Positions 7,017-15,199 of a stretch of DNA of 19,545 nt are shown here, piece by piece. Every line of letters starts with the position of its first letter. Positions within the stretch are counted from its first letter, which is position 1. Source of the DNA: an uncultured Porphyromonas sp. (GTDB taxonomy: Bacteria; Bacteroidota; Bacteroidia; Bacteroidales; Porphyromonadaceae); NCBI GenBank assembly GCA_900546675.1, contig URDQ01000039.1, forward strand, positions 1-19,545. The letters run 5' to 3'. The position numbers and the translations under genes were made by a program. The notes under the pieces were generated by a model. The model worked only from the letters and a program-made list of their open reading frames with translations, searched no databases and had not been told where the DNA came from.

Positions 7017-8378
7017 TTACTCTAGCTCGGTGTCTATGTTGATATGTGTCCAGCCGGAGACATCGACAAGTACCGCTGCGGTGGTTTCCTCGGGCAGTTC
7101 GTCGGTACGCTCACGGCGTGGGGTGATTTCAGTGATGTCGCCCGCTTCATCAATGCCCGGGTTGGTATTCATCGAGAAAAGCGGAGAGAGGTAGTTGAGG
7201 TTGATGCGGTATATCTTACCAGCCTCGAAGGCTACGAGCGACTCATCTTTAGTACCCTTGGTGACGAGGAACTTGCGTATAGTGATGAAGCGTCTGAGCT
7301 TTTGGTCGGGCTTTGTCTCTACACGAGAGCAAGCATAGACGTAGTCGCTTTTGTCCTTATTATATACAAATGCGTCGAAGTAACCGACACGGGTGTGTAG
7401 TGTGTACTCGACCTCTACGATGATGTGGTCTAGCGCCTCGGGATCAGCAGCCTTGCCAGGGTAGATCTGATAAGCGTCTACCTTGCCGTCAGTCATCGTC
7501 TTAGTGTAGTCGTTGGCTTTATTTAGCTCACCAAAGAGGGTGTGCATCTCAGTGCGATGCCCTGTCCAGACTTTGCCTATTGTATCGTACTTGTCGGAGG
7601 CAAGGAAGTTACGGCTGGCAGCTCCGACTGTCTCCTTATAATTATTAAGGTATATGCCTCGTATGGTGAAGTCCTCGATATAACGTATCGGGAGTTCGCA
7701 AGGGCTGGCTACGTAAGAGTAATTGGTAGCACCCTTAGCGTAAGGAATCATCTTATTATTGACAATCCAGTCAGCGATTGTTTTTTGCGATTCTGTAGGT
7801 ATGGCTATCTGCCCTGAGATCTCTAGACGTGCAACATTGGGGACGGGCTGGAGCTCTACGGTGAGCTTATTAGGACTTCCTGGAACCTCCTTCACTTCTG
7901 CCTGCGGAGCTACGTAAGGGACGCTGTGTAAGAAGCTTTTGGATGCATCATCAGCCCCACCTAGGGTCTGCAGATCGTAAATAGAGAGCGAACCGAGATC
8001 GGAGGGTTTGAAGACACCTTGGCGCCCAGCGACAGCAGAGACCTTGCGGACAGCCTGACGCACCTTGATCTCGTAACCCTCGGCACTCATAGCCTTATCA
8101 ATGTCGGCTTGCTTTTTGAGCTCGACACGATAAGGCTCGGTGGGAGCACCCGCCTCGTCGTAAAAGAAGAGCGTAATGGGCTTGTAAGTGCTTACTTCGT
8201 AAGCGTCCTGTGTCGCACCATCTTCTATGGTGCGGAAGGGGTGTGTAGGTGAAAACCTGATGAGGAGTGTCAGCTCCTCATCACTCCCCAGAGGGGAGCG
8301 GCTACAGCTCGTCATAGCAGCTACAGCGAGTAGCGTGCTGGCGAGAAGTAACAATATGTTGTGAATGCGTGATCGCAT
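7017..8378 (-). CDS. Fimbrillin-like lipoprotein, first gene of the fimbrial locus, 453 aa
   Basis: A pilin or accessory fimbrial subunit. The open frame runs further upstream to 8462, but I place the start at the ATG at 8376-8378 because it opens a lipoprotein signal (MRSRIHNILLLLASTLLA..., lipobox AMTSC, Cys25) and because a -7 box lies at 8413-8420, inside the longer frame. The mature part contains PVPNVARLEISGQI and ends FEAGKIYRINLNYLSPLFS followed by a final VLVDVSGWTHINID strand. The 371-aa pilin-like protein has both patterns, so the two are paralogous fimbrillins. It could be a minor or alternative pilin; the sequence alone cannot say which of the two polymerises. It is followed by a 246-bp gap carrying REP pair 3. 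Confidence 0.75.
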   Translation of the reverse strand: MRSRIHNILLLLASTLLAVAAMTSCSRSPLGSDEELTLLIRFSPTHPFRTIEDGATQDAYEVSTYKPITLFFYDEAGAPTEPYRVELKKQADIDKAMSAEGYEIKVRQAVRKVSAVAGRQGVFKPSDLGSLSIYDLQTLGGADDASKSFLHSVPYVAPQAEVKEVPGSPNKLTVELQPVPNVARLEISGQIAIPTESQKTIADWIVNNKMIPYAKGATNYSYVASPCELPIRYIEDFTIRGIYLNNYKETVGAASRNFLASDKYDTIGKVWTGHRTEMHTLFGELNKANDYTKTMTDGKVDAYQIYPGKAADPEALDHIIVEVEYTLHTRVGYFDAFVYNKDKSDYVYACSRVETKPDQKLRRFITIRKFLVTKGTKDESLVAFEAGKIYRINLNYLSPLFSMNTNPGIDEAGDITEITPRRERTDELPEETTAAVLVDVSGWTHINIDTELE

Positions 8379-8412
8379 AGGAATAAAGTGTTTCTTTAGG
8401 TATCTCTTGCTG

Positions 8413-8420
8413 CAAAGGTA
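8413..8420 (-). promoter_or_regulatory. -7 promoter box for the fimbrial locus
   Basis: On the minus strand the sequence is TACCTTTG, a match to the Bacteroidota housekeeping -7 element TAnnTTTG, 35 nt upstream of the chosen ATG (8378). I see no convincing -33 TTG at the usual distance. Instead two copies of TCATTTGACA (plus-strand reading) occupy the region, at 8438-8447 and 8459-8468. Confidence 0.65.
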
Positions 8421-8437
8421 CAACATTTTTGGAAATA

Positions 8438-8468
8438 TCATTTGACATTTTCGATATTTCATTTGACA
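8438..8468 (-). promoter_or_regulatory. Candidate operator: two 10-bp direct repeats 21 bp apart
   Basis: TCATTTGACA occurs at 8438-8447 and 8459-8468, exactly 21 bp apart (two DNA turns), immediately upstream of the -7 box of the fimbrial locus. This is the spacing expected for two protein protomers on one face of DNA. The regulator is unknown. Confidence 0.5.
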
Positions 8469-8494
8469 AAGTCGGTATTGCGGCGGCGGGTGAC

Positions 8495-8663
8495 GTGCAA
8501 CCCGCTGTAGGGACGCTCGGCCTGAGCGTCCGTTGTGTCAAAGGTTACAGCATCGTGGTTTTAACGGGGACGGACGCACAGACCGTGCGTCCCTACAACG
8601 GGTTACTCGTATCGCTGGTTCGGGGACGGGTTACTCGTATCGATTTGATACGACGAGCTACTC
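8495..8663. repeat. REP pair 4 on the 3' side of the RAYT gene
   Basis: REP 8507-8531 (forward: GTAG, arms GGACGCTC / GAGCGTCC, loop GGCCT) and REP 8572-8596 (reverse: arms GGACGCAC / GTGCGTCC, then CTAC). Outer flanks are GCAACCCGCTGTAG and, inverted, CTACAACGGGTTAC. To the right, two degenerate GGGTTACTCGTATCG units end in a hairpin TCGTATC-GATTT-GATACGA (8635-8653), a motif that recurs three times on the other side of the RAYT gene. The element ends a few bases from the RAYT stop codon (8668-8670). Confidence 0.88.
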
Positions 8664-8667
8664 GTCA

Positions 8668-9165
8668 TTACGGCTCTTTTTCGTAATACTTATCGCTATC
8701 CCAGCGTGCCACATTGTTTTCGATGTAAGTCGCTATGTTGTTGCCCTCTTTGCGATTCCTAATGATACGATCATAGTACCTTGACTGCCAGTCAAACGCT
8801 ATCTTATGCTCCCGTGCAAACATTGTGACCTCGCGCTTAATCCCCCCAACAACGATGGCTAAAGTTTCTCGAGCCGTCTTTTGGGCAGCAGGCTCTGTCT
8901 CTTGATTGATCGACACGATAGCATGGATATGGTTCGGCATAACTATGAATAGCGGAACCGTAGCATAGGGATAATGTTCGGAGACCTTCTCCCATTGTTG
9001 ATGACAAAACTCCCCTATGGGACTGAGCTGCATAATGCCCTCTTGTACTTTGCCGAAGTAATGTCGCTTGTCCTTAGTGCAGATAGTTATGAAGTAAATG
9101 CCTGCTTTGTAATCGTGAAAAGAAGCACGGGGAGATTTGCGATCATTGTAACAAGGAGGACACAT
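8668..9165 (-). CDS. REP-associated tyrosine transposase (RAYT, Y1/HUH family), 165 aa
   Basis: A single-strand DNA transposase of the IS200-like Y1 superfamily (COG1943 type), expected to nick and join REP hairpins. The HUH motif is MPNHIHAI (H79, H81). The candidate catalytic tyrosine is Y147 in ATYIENNVARW; by alignment from memory with E. coli RAYT (YafM, YIYINP) it corresponds to Tyr115. Also typical are RASFHDYKAGIYFITICTKDK near the N terminus and WQSRYYDRIIRNRKE before the Tyr helix. The length is normal and the frame is intact. An ATG exists at 9204, but the -7 box at 9193-9200 argues for the ATG at 9163-9165. Val replaces the Pro often seen in the NNP part of the Tyr motif. The gene is flanked by REP pairs on both sides, the expected context. 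It is domesticated-looking (single copy, no terminal inserts of its own visible). Confidence 0.9.
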   Translation of the reverse strand: MCPPCYNDRKSPRASFHDYKAGIYFITICTKDKRHYFGKVQEGIMQLSPIGEFCHQQWEKVSEHYPYATVPLFIVMPNHIHAIVSINQETEPAAQKTARETLAIVVGGIKREVTMFAREHKIAFDWQSRYYDRIIRNRKEGNNIATYIENNVARWDSDKYYEKEP

Positions 9166-9192
9166 AATAAGGTAAATGCTTGAGATACGATG

Positions 9193-9200
9193 CAAAAGTA
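9193..9200 (-). promoter_or_regulatory. -7 promoter box for the RAYT gene
   Basis: The minus strand reads TACTTTTG, a TAnnTTTG match, 28 nt upstream of the ATG at 9165. It supports the downstream start codon. No clear -33 TTG was found. Confidence 0.5.
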
Positions 9201-9254
9201 ACAATAACTGAGAGACCCCGCCACATTGAGTGACGGATATTGTAGAGATAATAC

Positions 9255-9758
9255 GTGTAACCCGCTGTAGGGACGCACGAGAGCGTCCGTTGTCGAACGA
9301 AAATTACAGCATCGTCACGCTGGTTCGGGGACGAGTTACTCGTATCGATTTGATACGACGGATGCTGTAACCTGTAACGGGGGCGGGTTACTCGTATCGA
9401 TTTGATACGACGGATGCTGTAACCTTTGATACAACGGACGCACAGACCGTGTAACCCTGTGTAGGGACGCTCGAGAGCGTCTAGTGGGAGGGCGTCCGTT
9501 GTCGAACGAACTTGATGCTGTAACCTTTAACGGGGACGGACGCACAGACCGTGTAACCCGCTGTAGGGACGCTCGGTCTGAGCGTCCGTTGTCGAACGAA
9601 AATTACAGCATCGTCACGCTGGTTCGGGGACGGACGCACAGACCGTGCGTCCCTACAAAGGGTTACACGTATCGCTGGTTCGGGGACGAGTTACTCGTAT
9701 CGATTTGACACGACGGATGCTGTAACCTTTGATACCCCCCCCCACAAAGGGCTACTCG
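9255..9758. repeat. Tandem array of REP pairs (BIME array) on the 5' side of the RAYT gene
   Basis: At least three units in the same order. Complete REPs: 9267-9288 (forward, short loop), 9461-9497 (forward, long-stem), 9563-9587 (forward, 25 nt), 9632-9656 (reverse, 25 nt). Truncated reverse REPs at 9436-9451 and 9538-9553 stop after GGACGCACAGACCGTG and run directly into the next unit's TAACCC. Spacers repeat: GAACGAAAATTACAGCATCG plus the following CACGCTGGTTCGGGGAC is present near 9295-9331 and again near 9595-9631. A TTACTCGTATCGATTTGATA unit recurs at 9337, 9389 and 9691 (one mismatch), each containing the hairpin TCGTATC-GATTT-GATACGA. The right end has a run of nine C (9735-9743) followed by the usual flank ACAAAGGGCTACTCG. 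No coding potential. Confidence 0.88.
9735..9743 (+). repeat. Poly-C tract (9 nt)
   Basis: Nine consecutive C between GATA and ACAAAGGGCTACTCG. At 9428-9460 and in the other pairs the equivalent position is occupied by a REP core, so the tract sits where a REP would be expected. It is not in a gene or an evident promoter. Confidence 0.85.
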
Positions 9759-9820
9759 TCTCATCGAGCTACCCAATTAGCCGAATGAACCTCTGAGTAC
9801 GTTGGTTCCGAAATTTATTG

Positions 9821-9828
9821 TACCTTTG
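9821..9828 (+). promoter_or_regulatory. -7 promoter box for tRNA-Gly
   Basis: TACCTTTG matches TAnnTTTG. A TTG lies at 9802-9804, 16 nt upstream, slightly closer than the usual -33 spacing. The tRNA begins about 70 nt downstream. Confidence 0.6.
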
Positions 9829-9898
9829 CTTCCACAATCCGAGGGGGCGTGTGACTATTACAGCGAGGTCGCAAGATAGCAACCCAAGGAGGTACTAT

Positions 9899-9971
9899 GC
9901 GGAAATAGCTCAGTTGGTAGAGCATCAGCTTCCCAAGCTGAGGGTCGCGAGTTCGAGCCTCGTTTTCCGCT
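9899..9971 (+). tRNA. tRNA-Gly (anticodon CCC)
   Basis: A full cloverleaf can be drawn. The acceptor stem is GCGGAAA (9899-9905) with TTTCCGC (9964-9970), discriminator T9971. The D arm contains AGCTCAGTTGGTAGAGC. The anticodon stem TCAGC/GCTGA encloses the loop TTCCCAA, giving anticodon CCC, which reads GGG (Gly). The T arm is GCGAG-TTCGAGC-CTCGT with one G-T pair. No CCA is encoded. No integrase or attachment duplication is seen next to it, although the REP array ends about 140 bp upstream. Confidence 0.95.
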
Positions 9972-9990
9972 CTAGGTGAGTAAGCGATTT

Positions 9991-10017
9991 ATAGAGCGGC
10001 ACTTGTCGCTCTATTTT
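9991..10017 (+). terminator. Rho-independent terminator after tRNA-Gly
   Basis: Perfect 8-bp arms ATAGAGCG (9991-9998) and CGCTCTAT (10007-10014), 8-nt loop, followed by a short T run (10014-10017). It begins 20 nt after the tRNA on the same strand. Confidence 0.7.
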
Positions 10018-10029
10018 CGTATTAATTAA

Positions 10030-10057
10030 TAGGGCAAGTCTTAGTGCAATTGCCCTA
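10030..10057. other. Small inverted repeat between tRNA and mutB terminators
   Basis: TAGGGCA (10030-10036) and TGCCCTA (10051-10057) form a 7-bp stem with a 14-nt loop. No T run follows. It may be a back-up terminator. Confidence 0.4.
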
Positions 10058-10070
10058 TGTCGGAGAAGAC

Positions 10071-10110
10071 AAAAAGAGAGAGGATAGATCCGTATAGACC
10101 TATCCTCTCT
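10071..10110 (-). terminator. Terminator for the mutA-mutB operon
   Basis: Perfect 11-bp arms AGAGAGGATAG (10077-10087) and CTATCCTCTCT (10100-10110) with a 12-nt loop. Read on the minus strand the hairpin is followed by CTCTTTTTGTC, i.e. a five-T run (10071-10075), about 60 nt after the mutB stop. On the plus strand it is followed only by TTGTG. Confidence 0.8.
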
Positions 10111-10171
10111 TTGTGTTGGTAGGGGGACTAGTGGCGATGCACTAGTCTCGTATTGGAACTAGCTTGCTGAG

Positions 10172-12328
<2,157 letters not shown>

Positions 12329-12352
12329 TTGTGTGTGTTACTTAGAGGGTTA

Positions 12353-14224
12353 CTACGCTAGTCCAAAGAGCTCGTTGAAGTGCTGCAGAGTCTCCAACAC
12401 GTTACTACGGACATGGATAAAGTGCTCGATGCCGAGAGCCTGCAGTTGCTCCGTACAGGCGGGATTGCCCGCTACGACAAACTGCGCTCTGCCGTCGAGT
12501 AGACGGAATGCCTCAGGAGCGTAAGTCTCATACTCATCGTCGCTAGAGCAGAGCACCACGATGTCTGCCTTAGCAGCGATAGCTGCATCGATACCCTCTT
12601 GGACTGTCTCAAAGCCGAGGTTGTCGATGAGCTTGTAACCGGCACAGCCGAAGAAGTTGCCCGAGAACTGTGAGCGAGCAAGTCTCATGGCGAGATTGCC
12701 GATCGTCAGCATGAAGACGACAGGCTGCTTGCCGCGCTCCGTCGTCAAGCGTAGCTCCTCAAACTGATTGGCACCACGGTCGAAGTTGAGGGGTTGTAGA
12801 CCCTCTTGCTTTTCTCCAGCAGAGCAGCCGCACCCCGTCGTGATGACAGCGGGTGTCGCGAGCTTCTCGTGAGCGGTCTCTGTGAAGTTCGGGAATTCGT
12901 TGGTACCTAGTAGGGTCTCCTTGCGCTTTGCGACCGCTGCATGGCGCTCTGTATTGGCCTCCTGAAGGTCACGCTGTAGTGCGCCCGTGGTGACAAAGCT
13001 TTCGAAGCCACCCTCGCTAGCGCTGATCTCACCAAAGAGCTGCCAAGCTTGCTCGGCGATCACATTGGTCAGTGTCTCTATGTAGTACGAACCAGCAGCG
13101 GGGTCGACAACCTTGTCGAAGTGGCTCTCCTCGCTCAGGAGGAGCTGCTGATTGCGTGCGATACGTTCGGAGAAGTCGGTGCTCTCCTCGTAAGCAATGT
13201 TGAAGGGTAGGACCGTGATCGAGTCGACACCGCCCAGCGCTGCTGACATCGTCTCCGTCTGCGAGCGGAGCAGGTTGACATAAGCGTCATAGATGGTCAT
13301 ATTCCACTGCGAGGTGGTAGCGTGCTGGCAAATCTTAGCGGCATCGCCCTTGTACTGGTCACCATGCGCCCCGATGATCTCGGCCCATAGCCAGCGTGCA
13401 GCACGGAACTTCGCCATCTCCATAAAGTAGCTCGAGCTAATGCCGAAGTGGAACTTGATCCGTCGAGCGATCTCCTCGACATTATGACCACGAGCCACCA
13501 TCTGGTCGAGTACCTCCGCACCCCAAGCGAGTGCATAGGCTAGCTCCTTGACGATGCCCGCACCAGCGTTGCTCAGCATCGAGGCCTCTACGATGTAAAG
13601 ACGCATCTGTGGGATAGGCTTGGCAATGTTGTAGAGCTGCTCTAGCGTGTCGTAGCGCTTGTCATCGACGACACCCTTCATAAGCTCTCGCTTGAAGGGA
13701 TTGTACTCGATAGCACCTCTTACGGCAGCACCGTCGATCTGATGCTTCTGCACGTAGGCGACAAAGAGTTCTGCCAGCTTGACCGTACAAGATACACAGG
13801 TCGAGAGATTGATCTCTACAGCGGTCAGATCTATTCCCTTGAGGAGTGTCTCTAGGGTTTCGGCAGAGAGGATCGTCTTAGAGATGTTGAATCCGAGGGA
13901 AGTGACTCCCTTGTTGAGTATATCTAGCGCCTTAGCGTTCGCCTCGGCGGGATCCTTAACCTTAATGTCTTGGCGTACGAGCCACTCATTGTTCAGCTTC
14001 GTCGATCGCACGTAGGGGTATTCACCAGGTAGTGCTAGACGTGAGGCATATTGAGCAATGTCTTCGCGTCTGTACATAGGCTGTAGGTTAAAGCCTTCAG
14101 GCGTACGCCATACGAGCCGCTTGTCAAAGGAGGCACCCTTGAGATCGACTGTGACTTTCTCCAGCCACTGCTCCTTGCTTACGGGGGGGAAGTCCCCAAA
14201 GAGCCGTTCTCTTTTATTTGCCAT
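12353..14224 (-). CDS. mutA: Methylmalonyl-CoA mutase, small subunit
   Basis: Non-catalytic beta subunit of the MutAB heterodimer. I choose the ATG at 14222-14224 (MANKRERLFGDFPPVSKEQW), giving 623 aa; the open frame extends 16 codons further, but those residues do not look like the family and the next part matches its normal start. The barrel domain shows VYRRED-type and SFDKRLVWRTPEG blocks, LSTCVSC, and AGSYYIETLTN (also in MutB). The C-terminal cobalamin-like domain (about 490-623) lacks the DxHxxG cobalt ligand, as expected for the small subunit (FGCAGYKLIDNLGFET at the equivalent place). First gene of a two-gene operon with mutB. A TAnnTTTG box lies about 100 nt upstream. Confidence 0.96.
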   Translation of the reverse strand: MANKRERLFGDFPPVSKEQWLEKVTVDLKGASFDKRLVWRTPEGFNLQPMYRREDIAQYASRLALPGEYPYVRSTKLNNEWLVRQDIKVKDPAEANAKALDILNKGVTSLGFNISKTILSAETLETLLKGIDLTAVEINLSTCVSCTVKLAELFVAYVQKHQIDGAAVRGAIEYNPFKRELMKGVVDDKRYDTLEQLYNIAKPIPQMRLYIVEASMLSNAGAGIVKELAYALAWGAEVLDQMVARGHNVEEIARRIKFHFGISSSYFMEMAKFRAARWLWAEIIGAHGDQYKGDAAKICQHATTSQWNMTIYDAYVNLLRSQTETMSAALGGVDSITVLPFNIAYEESTDFSERIARNQQLLLSEESHFDKVVDPAAGSYYIETLTNVIAEQAWQLFGEISASEGGFESFVTTGALQRDLQEANTERHAAVAKRKETLLGTNEFPNFTETAHEKLATPAVITTGCGCSAGEKQEGLQPLNFDRGANQFEELRLTTERGKQPVVFMLTIGNLAMRLARSQFSGNFFGCAGYKLIDNLGFETVQEGIDAAIAAKADIVVLCSSDDEYETYAPEAFRLLDGRAQFVVAGNPACTEQLQALGIEHFIHVRSNVLETLQHFNELFGLA

Positions 14225-14282
14225 ATCGTATATGTGTGTGTTGTGTGAATTGATTACGCAAAGGTGCAGCAATGAGGACTCT

Positions 14283-14299
14283 CTCCTATCGAATAGGAG
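14283..14299 (-). other. Leader hairpin upstream of mutA
   Basis: Perfect 7-bp inverted repeat CTCCTAT-CGA-ATAGGAG located between the -7 box (14323-14330) and the mutA ATG, so within the predicted 5' leader. A further palindrome TAGTCGACTA lies at 14301-14310. It is too small to be a cobalamin riboswitch. Confidence 0.5.
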
Positions 14300-14322
14300 C
14301 TAGTCGACTATGTTGCTACCCG

Positions 14323-14330
14323 CAAAGATA
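14323..14330 (-). promoter_or_regulatory. -7 promoter box for mutA-mutB
   Basis: The minus strand reads TATCTTTG, a perfect TAnnTTTG, about 100 nt upstream of the mutA ATG. A second, weaker candidate CACCTTTG lies at 14259-14266, 35 nt from the ATG. No clear -33 element for either. Confidence 0.55.
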
Positions 14331-14362
14331 ACTATTTCTATTTAATAGAGCGTCACCTGAAC

Positions 14363-14383
14363 CTATTGTCATCACGACAATAG
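14363..14383 (-). terminator. Possible terminator hairpin after lptB
   Basis: Perfect 8-bp arms CTATTGTC (14363-14370) and GACAATAG (14376-14383) with a 5-nt loop, starting 9 nt past the lptB stop. No T run follows on the minus strand, so termination is only likely from position. Confidence 0.45.
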
Positions 14384-14392
14384 TGCCAAAGA

Positions 14393-15196
14393 CTAGAGAT
14401 CCGTGAAGCTCTTGCGACGCAAGACGAAGTCGCGTCCGAGGTACTTCTCACGCACGAGAGCGTTCTCGGCGAGCTGCTCGGCTGTACCCTGAAAGAGCAC
14501 TTTACCCTCGAAGAGCAGATAGGCACGATCGGTGATGCTGAGCGTCTCGTTGACATTGTGGTCGGTGATCAGGATGCCGATGTTGCGCTGCTTGAGCTTG
14601 GCAACGATAGACTGTATGTCCTGCACTGCGATCGGGTCGACACCTGCGAAGGGTTCGTCGAGCATAATAAACTTAGGATCGATGGCAAGACAGCGAGCTA
14701 TCTCGACACGCCTACGCTCACCACCCGAGAGTCTGTTACCCTGGTTGGTGCGTACCTTATGAAGACCAAACTCATCGAGCAGTGTCTCCAATCTTTCCCG
14801 CTGCTGGTCTGGTGTGAGCGGGGTCATCTCTAGCACCGCCTTGATATTGTCCTCTACCGAGAGCTTTCTAAAGACCGACGCCTCCTGCGCTAGATAGCCG
14901 ATCCCAAGGCGAGCACGCTGATAGACTGGGAGCTTCGTGATGTCCTGCTCATTGAGGAGTATCTTGCCCCCATTAGGTACGACCAGTCCCACCGTCATAT
15001 AGAAAGTGGTCGTCTTACCCGCACCATTAGGCCCTAGCAGCCCGACGATCTCTCCTTGGCGTAGCTCGATAGAGACATCGTTGACCACGGTGCGACTGCG
15101 GTAACGCTTCACTAGATGCTCCGTACGCAAGAGTCCCGTCTCACCTTTGTGGCGATCAGGAGAGAGTGCCTCAGTGGTATCTATAGTGTCTGTCAT
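14393..15196 (-). CDS. lptB: Lipopolysaccharide export ABC transporter ATP-binding protein
   Basis: ATPase of the LptB2FG complex that extracts LPS from the inner membrane; cytoplasmic face. 267 aa with Walker A GPNGAGKT (55-62), Q-loop Gln104 (YLAQEASVF), signature LSGGERRRVEIARC (156-169), Walker B FIMLDEPFAGVDP (D180, E181) and H-loop His213 (LITDHNVNET). The sequence EPFAGVDPIAV and the TDHNV stretch are characteristic of LptB rather than generic ABC ATPases. About 22 residues precede the conserved start (LRTEHLVKRY), slightly longer than the common 240-aa form. It follows the transporter gene by 3 bp, so the two are probably cotranscribed. Confidence 0.93.
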   Translation of the reverse strand: MTDTIDTTEALSPDRHKGETGLLRTEHLVKRYRSRTVVNDVSIELRQGEIVGLLGPNGAGKTTTFYMTVGLVVPNGGKILLNEQDITKLPVYQRARLGIGYLAQEASVFRKLSVEDNIKAVLEMTPLTPDQQRERLETLLDEFGLHKVRTNQGNRLSGGERRRVEIARCLAIDPKFIMLDEPFAGVDPIAVQDIQSIVAKLKQRNIGILITDHNVNETLSITDRAYLLFEGKVLFQGTAEQLAENALVREKYLGRDFVLRRKSFTDL

Positions 15197-15199
15197 AAG

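Noticed and set aside
8378..8462. Upstream extension of the first fimbrial lipoprotein (28 extra codons)
   Set aside because: The -7 box would lie inside the coding region and the lipoprotein signal peptide would be internal; the downstream ATG explains both.
9255..9758. CRISPR array as an explanation of the tandem repeats
   Set aside because: Repeat units are unequal in length, occur in both orientations, have conserved rather than unique spacers, and no cas gene is present.
9899..9971. tRNA gene as attachment site of an integrated element
   Set aside because: No integrase gene and no duplicate of the tRNA 3' end are visible in the window.
14224..14330. Cobalamin riboswitch upstream of the B12-dependent mutase
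   Set aside because: The leader is only about 100 nt with one 7-bp hairpin. A cobalamin riboswitch is about 200 nt with a conserved core that I do not see.
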